NCBI GenBank assembly: GCA_011176655.1
Contig: DUEB01000088.1
Span: 1-7,967 of the forward strand
Source of the DNA: Dehalococcoidia bacterium
Lineage (GTDB): Bacteria > Chloroflexota > Dehalococcoidia > Dehalococcoidales > UBA5760
Reading direction: 5' to 3'
Length of the DNA: 7,967 bases
Positions within the stretch are counted from its first letter, which is position 1. Each line of letters starts with the position of its first letter. The translations under genes and the position numbers were made by a program. Shown piece after piece: positions 1-4,839 of the stretch. The notes beneath the pieces were generated by a model. The model saw only the letters and a list, made by a program, of their open reading frames with translations, had not been told where the DNA came from and did no database searches.

Positions 1-254
1 AGCTCAAACTGAGTCGCCCGCGCCTCTTCGGGCAGCATATCTCCCAGAATTCTCTCCAGGGCCATGGTGTGGCTGCAGAGCCCCCAACTGGCAAAGAAGT
101 GGCAGGAGCAGTGCCACTTACCATCTCTATATTCAGTGGTGTAGTTATTGTTCTCACCACGAAAGTTCACTGATAACCCGGAGAAGGTGATCCGGTCTGT
201 CTCCTGAGCATAGCGCTTCGCCTTTTCTATCTTTCCAATGAGACTCGACTGCAT
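1..254 (-). CDS. SWIM-type zinc-finger protein, N-terminal part (runs off left edge)
   Basis: The frame starts at ATG 254-252 and stays open to base 1, giving 84 residues without a stop, so the C-terminus lies outside the window. A near-perfect Shine-Dalgarno (AGGAGG, 267-262) sits 7 nt upstream of the ATG and fixes the start. Residues 47-62 read WHCSCHFFASWGLCSH. C49, C51, C60 and H62 form the CxCx(n)CxH pattern of SWIM zinc fingers, which are known to bind zinc and act in DNA or protein contacts. The N-terminal part (KIEKAKRYAQE) looks helical, and residues 22-46 look like a short beta region before the finger. It is transcribed away from the fmdB block and has no partner in view. The SWIM call rests on the four ligands and their spacing. 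The specific function is unknown. Confidence 0.8.
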   Translation of the reverse strand, partial: MQSSLIGKIEKAKRYAQETDRITFSGLSVNFRGENNNYTTEYRDGKWHCSCHFFASWGLCSHTMALERILGDMLPEEARATQFE

Positions 255-261
255 GACGACA

Positions 262-267
262 CCTCCT
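262..267 (-). promoter_or_regulatory. Strong ribosome binding site of the SWIM-type gene
   Basis: Read on the minus strand, the sequence is AAAGGAGGTG with the AGGAGG core 7 nt before ATG 254. This decides the start of a gene whose end is not visible. Confidence 0.8.
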
Positions 268-274
268 TTAATAT

Positions 275-310
275 AAAAAGCACTAAGCCGTTTTGGGGCC
301 AGTGCTTTCT
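275..310 (-). promoter_or_regulatory. Hairpin in the leader of the SWIM-type gene (attenuator- or terminator-like)
   Basis: AAAGCACT (277-284) and AGTGCTTT (301-308) are perfect inverted repeats around a 16-nt loop. On the minus strand the stem extends by a G-U and an A-U pair, so the 3' arm ends in a run of five T (279-275) and then TATATT-like sequence. A short inner GCC/GGC pairing is also possible. The 3' arm ends 8 nt before the ribosome binding site. It could be a leader attenuator, the terminator of a short minus-strand transcript from 309-566, or an mRNA-stabilising stem. The sequence alone does not choose between these. Confidence 0.4.
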
Positions 311-505
311 TTCCTTGGACAGAGCAGACTGTAAGCTAAGCACACATTGTTCACCACTTAGTCAGACTATCCTCTACGGTTTATATTCTACTCCCTTTTT
401 GCCCCAAAGTCCAGGGGGAAACCGGGTTTTGATGGCTGATTTGGGGTGCCGCTATGGGCTGCTCTTCAGGCTTCTCGGCCCTATTGTCATATATCCTCAT
501 CCAGC

Positions 506-535
506 TTGCCTGGAGTGAGGCGGTTCCTGTAAAAT
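506..535 (+). promoter_or_regulatory. Possible sigma-70-type promoter for fmdB-dtd
   Basis: TTGCCT (506-511) and TAAAAT (530-535) are separated by 18 nt and lie about 30 nt before the fmdB start. Each hexamer matches the consensus at four or five positions. This is a match by eye only; no transcript evidence exists here. Confidence 0.35.
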
Positions 536-566
536 ATCTAACAGAATACCACCCGAGGTGAGGTAA

Positions 567-806
567 ATGCCGGTCTATGACTACGAGTGCAATCTCTGTA
601 ACTTCCGTTTCGAGAAGAGGCAACGCTTTGATGAAGAGCCCTTAGCTATCTGTCCCAAATGTCAGGGCAAGCTGCGCCGCATCATCCACTCCACGCCCGT
701 CCTCTTTAAGGGGAGCGGTTTCTATGTCACCGACAGCCGCAAGGGCACGGGAACGGAGGGGACTGCCGAAAGAAAGCCGGACCAGAAACCTCACCAGGTG
801 AAATAG
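567..806 (+). CDS. FmdB family zinc-ribbon protein
   Basis: The 79-aa protein begins MPVYDYECNLC, the hallmark start of the FmdB/CxxC_CxxC_SSSS regulatory zinc-ribbon family. Two CxxC pairs, C8/C11 and C29/C32, should bind one zinc. The segment after them (RIIHSTPVLFKGSGFYVTD, residues 38-56) matches the usual family continuation. The last 23 residues are charged and probably disordered, also typical. A GAGGTGAGG ribosome site (555-563) precedes ATG 567. FmdB was named from a methylotroph amidase locus, where it was proposed to be a regulator; in most bacteria its role is unknown, so the family call says little about function here. Its stop is followed after a single base by the dtd start, so the two are probably co-transcribed. 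Confidence 0.9.
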   Translation: MPVYDYECNLCNFRFEKRQRFDEEPLAICPKCQGKLRRIIHSTPVLFKGSGFYVTDSRKGTGTEGTAERKPDQKPHQVK

Positions 807-807
807 G

Positions 808-1257
808 GTGAAGGTGCTCCTGCAGCGGGTTAGCGCCGCCTCGGTTAGCGTCGCCGGAGACCTGGTGGGCAAGATTGACCGGGGGCTGGTCGTCCTGGTC
901 GGCGTGGCCAGCGGCGATACCGAGAAGGATGTGCAGTATCTGGCCCAGAAGACCGCCAGCCTGCGTATTTTTGCTGATGATGAGGGCAAGTTTAACCTCT
1001 CCGCCCTTGATATTGAAGGGCAACTGCTGGTGGTGAGCCAGTTTACCCTGCTCGCCGATACTCGGAAGGGGCGCCGCCCCAGCTTCAATGAAGCGGCACC
1101 GCCGGCGCTGGCCCAGGAGCTATTTACCAGGTTTGTCGCCGCCCTCCGCGCCACGGGGCTTAAGGTAGAGACGGGACGCTTCCAGCAGTATATGCAACTA
1201 GAAATCCACAACGATGGCCCGGTGACCATACTGCTGGACAGCCGGGACAAGTTTTAG
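808..1257 (+). CDS. dtd: D-aminoacyl-tRNA deacylase (D-Tyr-tRNA deacylase)
   Basis: This cytoplasmic enzyme hydrolyses D-amino acids, and mischarged glycine, from tRNA, so protecting translation from wrong chirality. The 149-aa length is normal for the family. It opens MKVLLQRVSAASVSV, as DTD proteins do. It carries the two active-site motifs: SQFT at residues 77-80, within VVSQFTLLADT, and the GPVT cross-subunit motif at 137-140 (NDGPVT). The start is GTG 808, with AGGTG at 796-800 inside the end of fmdB, 7 nt upstream. Only one base separates it from the fmdB stop, which implies translational coupling. It shows no truncation or missing key residue. A 124-nt gap follows before the Fur-family gene. 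Confidence 0.96.
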   Translation: MKVLLQRVSAASVSVAGDLVGKIDRGLVVLVGVASGDTEKDVQYLAQKTASLRIFADDEGKFNLSALDIEGQLLVVSQFTLLADTRKGRRPSFNEAAPPALAQELFTRFVAALRATGLKVETGRFQQYMQLEIHNDGPVTILLDSRDKF

Positions 1258-1290
1258 GCTCGATTTACCCCCGGCGGACTATCCCTAAGA

Positions 1291-1326
1291 GAAACAGTGG
1301 CGGCTGTTTCGGGCTGGTTCGGAAAC
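1291..1326 (+). repeat. Overlapping alternative hairpins after dtd
   Basis: GAAACAG (1291-1297) and CTGTTTC (1304-1310) form a perfect 7-bp stem with a 6-nt loop, TGGCGG. The right arm also contains GTTTC (1306-1310), which can pair instead with GAAAC (1322-1326) across an 11-nt loop. The two structures are mutually exclusive. No T-run follows, so it is not a clear intrinsic terminator. It may end or protect the dtd transcript, or be chance. Confidence 0.35.
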
Positions 1327-1338
1327 TATTTGCACAAA

Positions 1339-1353
1339 CAACTGGTTGCAATT
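1339..1353 (+). promoter_or_regulatory. Candidate Fur/Zur-family operator, copy 1 (before the regulator gene)
   Basis: CAACTGGTTGCAATT differs at one of 15 positions from a second copy at 1820-1834. Its core CAAC-TG-GTTG is palindromic, as expected for a dimeric regulator. It ends 28 nt before GTG 1382, exactly the distance of copy 2 from its own start codon. The likely ligand is the Fur-family protein encoded just downstream (autoregulation); this is inference. Confidence 0.55.
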
Positions 1354-1381
1354 AGCTGGTAAAGGTGATAGACTAAATAGC

Positions 1382-1801
1382 GTGAAAGCCAGATGGATAG
1401 GACACAAGCTATCTGACCTCGGCTACCGGCTGACACCGCAGCGGCTGATGATTCTCAAGGCGGTGGAGGATGCCAATAGCCATATCAGTGCTGAAGAGAT
1501 ATATGCCCAGGTGCGCACCTATTATCCCCAGATGAATATCTCCACGGTCTACCGAACGCTGGAGCTGGTCAAGGAGCTGGGTCTGGTGACGGAGACGGAT
1601 ATGGGTGACGGGCGGGTGCGCTATCACTGCATGGGAAAGGGCCATCACCATCACCTCGTCTGCGAGAAGTGTGGCAGCATCATTGATATGGAGGAAACGA
1701 TACTGGATCCGCTGTGGTCTGAAATTGAGCGTAAATATAACTTCAAGGTTGATATGAAGCACCTGGTCTTCTTCGGCTTGTGTGCCGGGTGCCGGACATA
1801 A
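1382..1801 (+). CDS. Fur-family metalloregulator, probably Zur-like
   Basis: This 139-aa DNA-binding repressor belongs to the ferric-uptake-regulator superfamily. The N-terminal winged helix (residues 8-70) has the family hallmarks LTPQR (17-21), HISAEEIY (34-41) and ISTVYRTLELVKELGLV (53-69). The C-terminal dimerisation part has the metal-site stretch GHHHHLVCEKCG (87-98). It has two structural-zinc pairs, C94/C97 and C134/C137. I chose GTG 1382. An in-frame TTG at 1346 would add 12 residues, but it lies inside the candidate operator and lacks a ribosome site. The GTG itself has only a modest AAAGGTGA (1361-1368). Position before a metal importer suggests it senses the imported metal. Zur is the most likely subtype, but PerR, Nur or Fur cannot be excluded by sequence. 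Confidence 0.92.
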   Translation: MKARWIGHKLSDLGYRLTPQRLMILKAVEDANSHISAEEIYAQVRTYYPQMNISTVYRTLELVKELGLVTETDMGDGRVRYHCMGKGHHHHLVCEKCGSIIDMEETILDPLWSEIERKYNFKVDMKHLVFFGLCAGCRT

Positions 1802-1819
1802 ATTTTTTGCTGCTTAGCG

Positions 1820-1834
1820 CAACAGGTTGCAATT
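1820..1834 (+). promoter_or_regulatory. Candidate Fur/Zur-family operator, copy 2 (before the metal-import genes)
   Basis: CAACAGGTTGCAATT matches copy 1 at 14 of 15 positions. Here the inverted repeat is longer: GCAAC-AG-GTTGC (1819-1830). A second small palindrome, TGCAATTGCA, overlaps its right side (1828-1837). It ends 28 nt before ATG 1863. This suggests the importer genes have their own regulated promoter in addition to any read-through from the regulator gene. Confidence 0.55.
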
Positions 1835-1862
1835 GCACTAGAAAGCATCAAACTGGGGTGTC

Positions 1863-2081
1863 ATGGCTGATAATGAGAGAGTCAAGCTCAGAGTGCTGCT
1901 CGGCTACTGGATTGAGCACAGCCGAGAACACAGCCAGGAGTTCAAAGAGTGGGCCGACCGGGCAGAGGCAGCCGGACAGCCTGAGACTGCCCGCGAGCTG
2001 TTACAGGCTGCTCAGGAGATGGACAGTGCCGCTGGGTCGCTATCCCGGGCCTTAAGAAGCTTGGATAAAGGGGAGCCATAA
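1863..2081 (+). CDS. Small His/Glu-rich helical protein of the metal operon, function unknown
   Basis: The 72-aa product has no signal peptide or membrane segment and should be cytoplasmic. Residues 7-30 read as one amphipathic helix containing YWIEHSREHSQEF (15-27). In it H19 and H23 are one helical turn apart with E18, E22 and E26 around them, a plausible metal-binding face. A second helix spans about 38-66 (ETARELLQAAQEMDSAAG), so a helical hairpin is likely. I recall small proteins with a similar WIEHNxEH stretch near metal-import or CooT genes in anaerobes and methanogens, but I cannot verify this and assign no function. The start has a GGGGTG ribosome site directly upstream (1855-1860). 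CooT-like begins one base after its stop. A metal chaperone or a transporter-regulating role is inference. Confidence 0.8.
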   Translation: MADNERVKLRVLLGYWIEHSREHSQEFKEWADRAEAAGQPETARELLQAAQEMDSAAGSLSRALRSLDKGEP

Positions 2082-2082
2082 A

Positions 2083-2289
2083 ATGTGTTTATCGAAGGCA
2101 TATGTTGCCAGGAACGGCGAGCCGGAGCTTGTCCTGGCCGAGGTCGCCTCTCTGAAGGTTAAGGATGAGAAGCTGCTGTTAAGCACCCTCCTCGGAGAGC
2201 AGAAGGAAATCGTGGCCCGTATCAGGGAGATTGATTTTCTGACTCACCGCATTACTCTGGAAAAAGGCACAAAGGGAGGTTATCGATGA
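2083..2289 (+). CDS. CooT family (nickel-binding type) small protein
   Basis: The 68-aa product begins MCLSKAYVARNGEPELVLAEV and continues as a short, strand-rich barrel-like protein ending ITLEKG. Length, the Met-Cys start and the overall pattern fit the CooT family. In characterised CooT from carbon-monoxide-oxidising bacteria, the conserved Cys2 helps bind nickel in the dimer during CO dehydrogenase maturation; Cys2 is present here and is the only cysteine. Many family members lie away from cooCTJ, and their role is unsettled. A ribosome site, AAAGGGGAG (2067-2074), precedes ATG 2083. The stop overlaps the next start as ATGA (2286-2289), so translation with the substrate-binding lipoprotein is coupled. 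It probably handles the imported metal. The family call is from pattern recognition, not a search. Confidence 0.8.
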   Translation: MCLSKAYVARNGEPELVLAEVASLKVKDEKLLLSTLLGEQKEIVARIREIDFLTHRITLEKGTKGGYR

Positions 2290-3155
2290 CCAGATGTAAG
2301 GCTCTAGCCAGTGTGGTGCTGGCGCTGGGAATTGCGGCGACTTTAACCCTGGGGGCCTGTGCCCCGGCCAAGACGGTTAATAATCTAAACGTGGTTACCA
2401 GCACCTCTCTTATCGCGCAGATAGTGACCCGGGTTGGCGGCGATAAGGTTAGTGTCATTAACATCATTCCGCCGGCGCAGTGCCCGGGGCACTTCGACGT
2501 TAAGCCGGGTGATATTCAGAGGCTGGCCGACGCCGACCTCTTCCTGCTCCACGGCTGGCAGGGGGAGAAGTTCTCCCAGGAGCTGATTGACTCGGCCGAC
2601 AACCCCGACCTGACAGTAGTCAGTCTTGATATTCAAACTACCGAAAGCGACAACTGGATGGTACCGTCGGTGCAGAGAGAGGCTACCGACAAGATTACCG
2701 CCGCCCTGTGTCAGGTAGATAGCGAAAACAGCGCCGCCTACCAGCAGCGTGCCGCAGACTACAGTAATGTGATTTCAGCCAAGGAAGCGGAGCTAAGAAG
2801 TGAGCTTGACCAGGTAGACTTCTCGACGATAAATGTCATGTGCGCCGAGATGCAGGCTGGCTTTGTTGGCTGGCTCGGTTTTAATATCGTTACCAGCTAT
2901 GGCCGCCCCGACTCCTTCACGCCGCAGGTGGTAAGAGAGCTGGTGGATGCCGGTAGAGAGGCTGGCGTGAGCCTGATTATTGATAACCTGCAGAGCGGTC
3001 AGGATGCCGCTAAGGCGGTGGCCGAGGAGCTTGGCTGCACGCGAATAATACTCTCCAACTTCCCCGGTGGCTTTACGGACACCGAGACCTGGGAGAAGGC
3101 TATCGACAAAAACGTGGCCCTCGTCTTAGAGGCCTTAGGCCAGAACCAAGGATAG
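2286..3155 (+). CDS. Metal ABC transporter substrate-binding lipoprotein, ZnuA/TroA-like with divergent metal site
   Basis: This 289-aa extracytoplasmic receptor should capture a metal ion for the ATPase and permease encoded next. Residues 1-24 form a signal peptide ending in lipobox LGAC, with lipidation at C25. The fold fits cluster A-I proteins: STSLIAQIVTRVGGDKV (39-55), DADLFLLHG (82-90), a long linking helix around 130-175 and FTDTETW (263-269). The usual metal ligands are changed. The normal DPH is CPGH (C66, H69). The normal second-site His of the DPHxW segment falls at D122, before W124. The third-site His/Glu falls near M189, with C186 and E188 close by. D265 fits the conserved final Asp. 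No His-rich loop, common in zinc receptors, is present. The metal is therefore uncertain: Zn, Mn, Ni or Co. Start ATG 2286 has GGGAGG at 2275-2280. Confidence 0.9.
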   Translation: MTRCKALASVVLALGIAATLTLGACAPAKTVNNLNVVTSTSLIAQIVTRVGGDKVSVINIIPPAQCPGHFDVKPGDIQRLADADLFLLHGWQGEKFSQELIDSADNPDLTVVSLDIQTTESDNWMVPSVQREATDKITAALCQVDSENSAAYQQRAADYSNVISAKEAELRSELDQVDFSTINVMCAEMQAGFVGWLGFNIVTSYGRPDSFTPQVVRELVDAGREAGVSLIIDNLQSGQDAAKAVAEELGCTRIILSNFPGGFTDTETWEKAIDKNVALVLEALGQNQG

Positions 3156-3167
3156 GAAGGCGGTGCC

Positions 3168-3944
3168 ATGAACGGTACGGTGGTAAATATTGAGCATGCC
3201 GTGGTCTCCTACCGCGAGGATGTCGCCCTGCGCGGCGTGTCCCTCAGGGTAAGGTCGGGGGAGTTTATCGGCATCGTCGGCCCTAACGGCGCCGGTAAGA
3301 CAACCCTGCTCACCATAGTTAATGGCCTGGGCAAACTGCTCAGCGGTCGGGTCTGGGTGCTGGGTGACTATCTTACCTCAGCTAACGGACATTCCCTGCG
3401 CAAGAAGGTGGGCTATATTGCCCAGCTTCAGAATATCGACCCGCGGATGCCGGTGAATGTTCGCGAGGTAGCCATGATGGGGCGCTACGGGCTCCTGGGC
3501 CTGCTGCGAAGACCCCAAAAGCGCGACTGGGAGATTATAGATGAAGTCCTGGAACTGGTGGGCATGACGTCTCTTGCCCGGCGGCCCATCGGACATCTCT
3601 CCGGAGGGGAGCAGCAGCGCGTGGCCCTCGCCCGCTGTCTTGCCCAGGAGCCGCAGATATTCCTGCTCGACGAGCCCACGGCTTCCCTGGACTGGCGGGC
3701 CAAGACCGACATCTTAGAGCTGGTGAGGCTGATTCACGACTCGCGGAAGCTAACCACCCTGCTGGTGACCCATGACCTCAGTGCCCTCCCCGTCGCCTGC
3801 GACCGGGTGGTGCTGATGAAAGATGGGCTTATCTGGGGTGAAGGAAGCCCCGCCCAGGTACTCACCGATGAGAAACTGAGCCAGCTATATGATATCCCCC
3901 TGGCGGCGGTTAAGGCGCGGCGGGAGGAAGCCATTTCGGTATAG
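3168..3944 (+). CDS. Metal ABC transporter ATP-binding protein, ZnuC/MntB-like
   Basis: The 258-aa cytoplasmic ATPase drives the importer whose receptor and permease flank it. All nucleotide-binding motifs are intact: Walker A GPNGAGKTT (38-46), Q-loop Gln in YIAQ (83-86), signature LSGGEQQ (144-150), Walker B IFLLDEP (164-170) with catalytic Glu169, D-loop SLD (173-175) and switch His202 in VTHD. The segment NIDPRMPVNVREVAMMGRYG (89-108) is typical of zinc/manganese importer ATPases. Start ATG 3168 has AGGAAGG (3154-3160) overlapping the end of the lipoprotein gene, and only 12 nt separate the two genes. The length is normal for the family. A 46-nt gap to the permease holds no gene. The metal specificity cannot be read from an ATPase. 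Confidence 0.95.
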   Translation: MNGTVVNIEHAVVSYREDVALRGVSLRVRSGEFIGIVGPNGAGKTTLLTIVNGLGKLLSGRVWVLGDYLTSANGHSLRKKVGYIAQLQNIDPRMPVNVREVAMMGRYGLLGLLRRPQKRDWEIIDEVLELVGMTSLARRPIGHLSGGEQQRVALARCLAQEPQIFLLDEPTASLDWRAKTDILELVRLIHDSRKLTTLLVTHDLSALPVACDRVVLMKDGLIWGEGSPAQVLTDEKLSQLYDIPLAAVKARREEAISV

Positions 3945-3990
3945 CCCACTTTGCGGGCGGACTTTGTGCTAAGACCGGGGAAATTTGCAT

Positions 3991-4839
3991 ATGGATTTAT
4001 CTATTTTGGGCTACCAGTTTATGCAGAACGCCATCCTCTCGGCCGTGCTCGGCGGCGTCGCCTGTGGCCTGATTGGTGTTTTCGTGGTGCTCATGGGCCT
4101 GCCCTTCATCGGTGTCGCCATATCGCATGCCGCCTTTGCCGGGGCTATGCTCGGCCTGTGGCTGGACTTTAATCCCCTGCTCGGTGCCTTCGTCGCCAGC
4201 TTTATCGCTGCGGCTATCATTGGCCCTCTGGCTGACCGCGGGGAACTCAGCCCCGATACCTCGGTCGGGGTCATCTTTTCCCTCATGCTGGGGCTTGCCT
4301 TTCTCTTCATGGGCCTGATGCCGGGCACCAAATCGGGAGCCCTGGAGATACTATGGGGCAGCATCCTGACCAATACCAGAAGCGACGTCATGCTACTGGG
4401 GATAGTAGCCGCGGTCGTGGTCGGTCTGATTATTGCCTTTTATAAGGAGTTCCAGGCCACTATTTTTCATCGGGATATGGCGCTGGCGGTCGGCATTCCC
4501 GCTACCGCCATTTTCTACGGGATACTATTTTTGACCGGCGCCACCATAACTGCGTCGCTGCGCCCTATCGGCGGGCTGCTTATCTTCAGTCTGATACTAA
4601 ACCCGGCCGCTGCCGCCTACCAGCTTACCTACAGCATGAAACGGATGTTCCTTATCGCGGCTGGTTTCGGGGTTCTCTCCGGCCTGGTGGGGCTGCTCAT
4701 CTCCTACCTGTTTAACATCCCCAGCGGGGCCACCATAGTAATTACCTCGTCAGTAATCTTCCTGATTAGCAATTTCCTCTCCCCGAAGAGAAAGGTAAAA
4801 CGCTGGCAGAGGCCGTCGCCGTTGGAGGAAGGACAGTGA
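3991..4839 (+). CDS. Metal ABC transporter permease, ABC-3 family (ZnuB-like)
   Basis: This 282-aa integral membrane protein should form the metal channel as a dimer with the ATPase. Hydrophobic segments fall at about 14-36, 39-58, 63-81, 91-111, 132-151, 167-188, 190-208, 219-241 and 247-264, the eight-to-nine-helix pattern of the ABC-3 family. Family signatures include ISHAAFAGAMLG (44-55), WGSILTNTRSDV (122-133) and an RPIGGLLIFSLILNPAAAA loop-helix (191-209). I chose ATG 3991, with GGGG 10 nt upstream. An in-frame TTG at 3985 would add two residues but sits too close to that site. The C-terminal tail (265-282) is basic and then acidic, and should be cytoplasmic. Its stop overlaps the next gene's GTG start, which implies coupled translation of the methyltransferase. 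Confidence 0.94.
   Translation: MDLSILGYQFMQNAILSAVLGGVACGLIGVFVVLMGLPFIGVAISHAAFAGAMLGLWLDFNPLLGAFVASFIAAAIIGPLADRGELSPDTSVGVIFSLMLGLAFLFMGLMPGTKSGALEILWGSILTNTRSDVMLLGIVAAVVVGLIIAFYKEFQATIFHRDMALAVGIPATAIFYGILFLTGATITASLRPIGGLLIFSLILNPAAAAYQLTYSMKRMFLIAAGFGVLSGLVGLLISYLFNIPSGATIVITSSVIFLISNFLSPKRKVKRWQRPSPLEEGQ

Larger units (their letters stand above)
255..566. other. Divergent intergenic region of 312 bp, apparently non-coding
   Basis: This is the only stretch over 300 bp without a gene. Short open frames at 315-518 (+) and 381-623 (-) lack convincing ribosome binding sites, and the latter runs into fmdB. The region holds the leader hairpin at 275-310. It also holds an inverted repeat CTAAG/CTTAG near 335-361 and CCCCAAA (402-408) pairing with TTTGGGG (440-446). 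A possible promoter lies just before fmdB. I could not match it to a known riboswitch, tRNA, SRP RNA, 6S RNA or tmRNA by eye. Confidence 0.6.

Noticed and set aside
315..518. 67-codon plus-strand frame before fmdB
   Set aside because: It needs a TTG start without a ribosome site, and its composition is not protein-like. The region is better read as non-coding.
381..623. 80-codon minus-strand frame in the intergenic region
   Set aside because: It overlaps the fmdB start and ribosome site, lacks its own ribosome site and resembles nothing known.
642..1250. Open frame of 202 codons on the minus strand across fmdB and dtd
   Set aside because: It lies opposite two well-supported genes, is Ser/Arg/Thr-rich in the way of a shadow frame, and has no ribosome site or recognisable motif.
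1346..1381. N-terminal extension of the Fur-family gene from TTG 1346
   Set aside because: The TTG lies inside the candidate operator and has no ribosome site. The equal 28-nt spacing of both operator copies supports GTG 1382.
1785..1808. Terminator-like CCGG-GTG-CCGG hairpin followed by TTTTTT at the end of the Fur-family gene
   Set aside because: The stem is only 4 bp with a 3-nt loop, and 7 nt separate it from the T-run. It is too weak to call.
4011..4391. 126-codon minus-strand frame inside the permease gene
   Set aside because: It is antisense to a clearly recognisable ABC-3 permease and has no supporting start signal.
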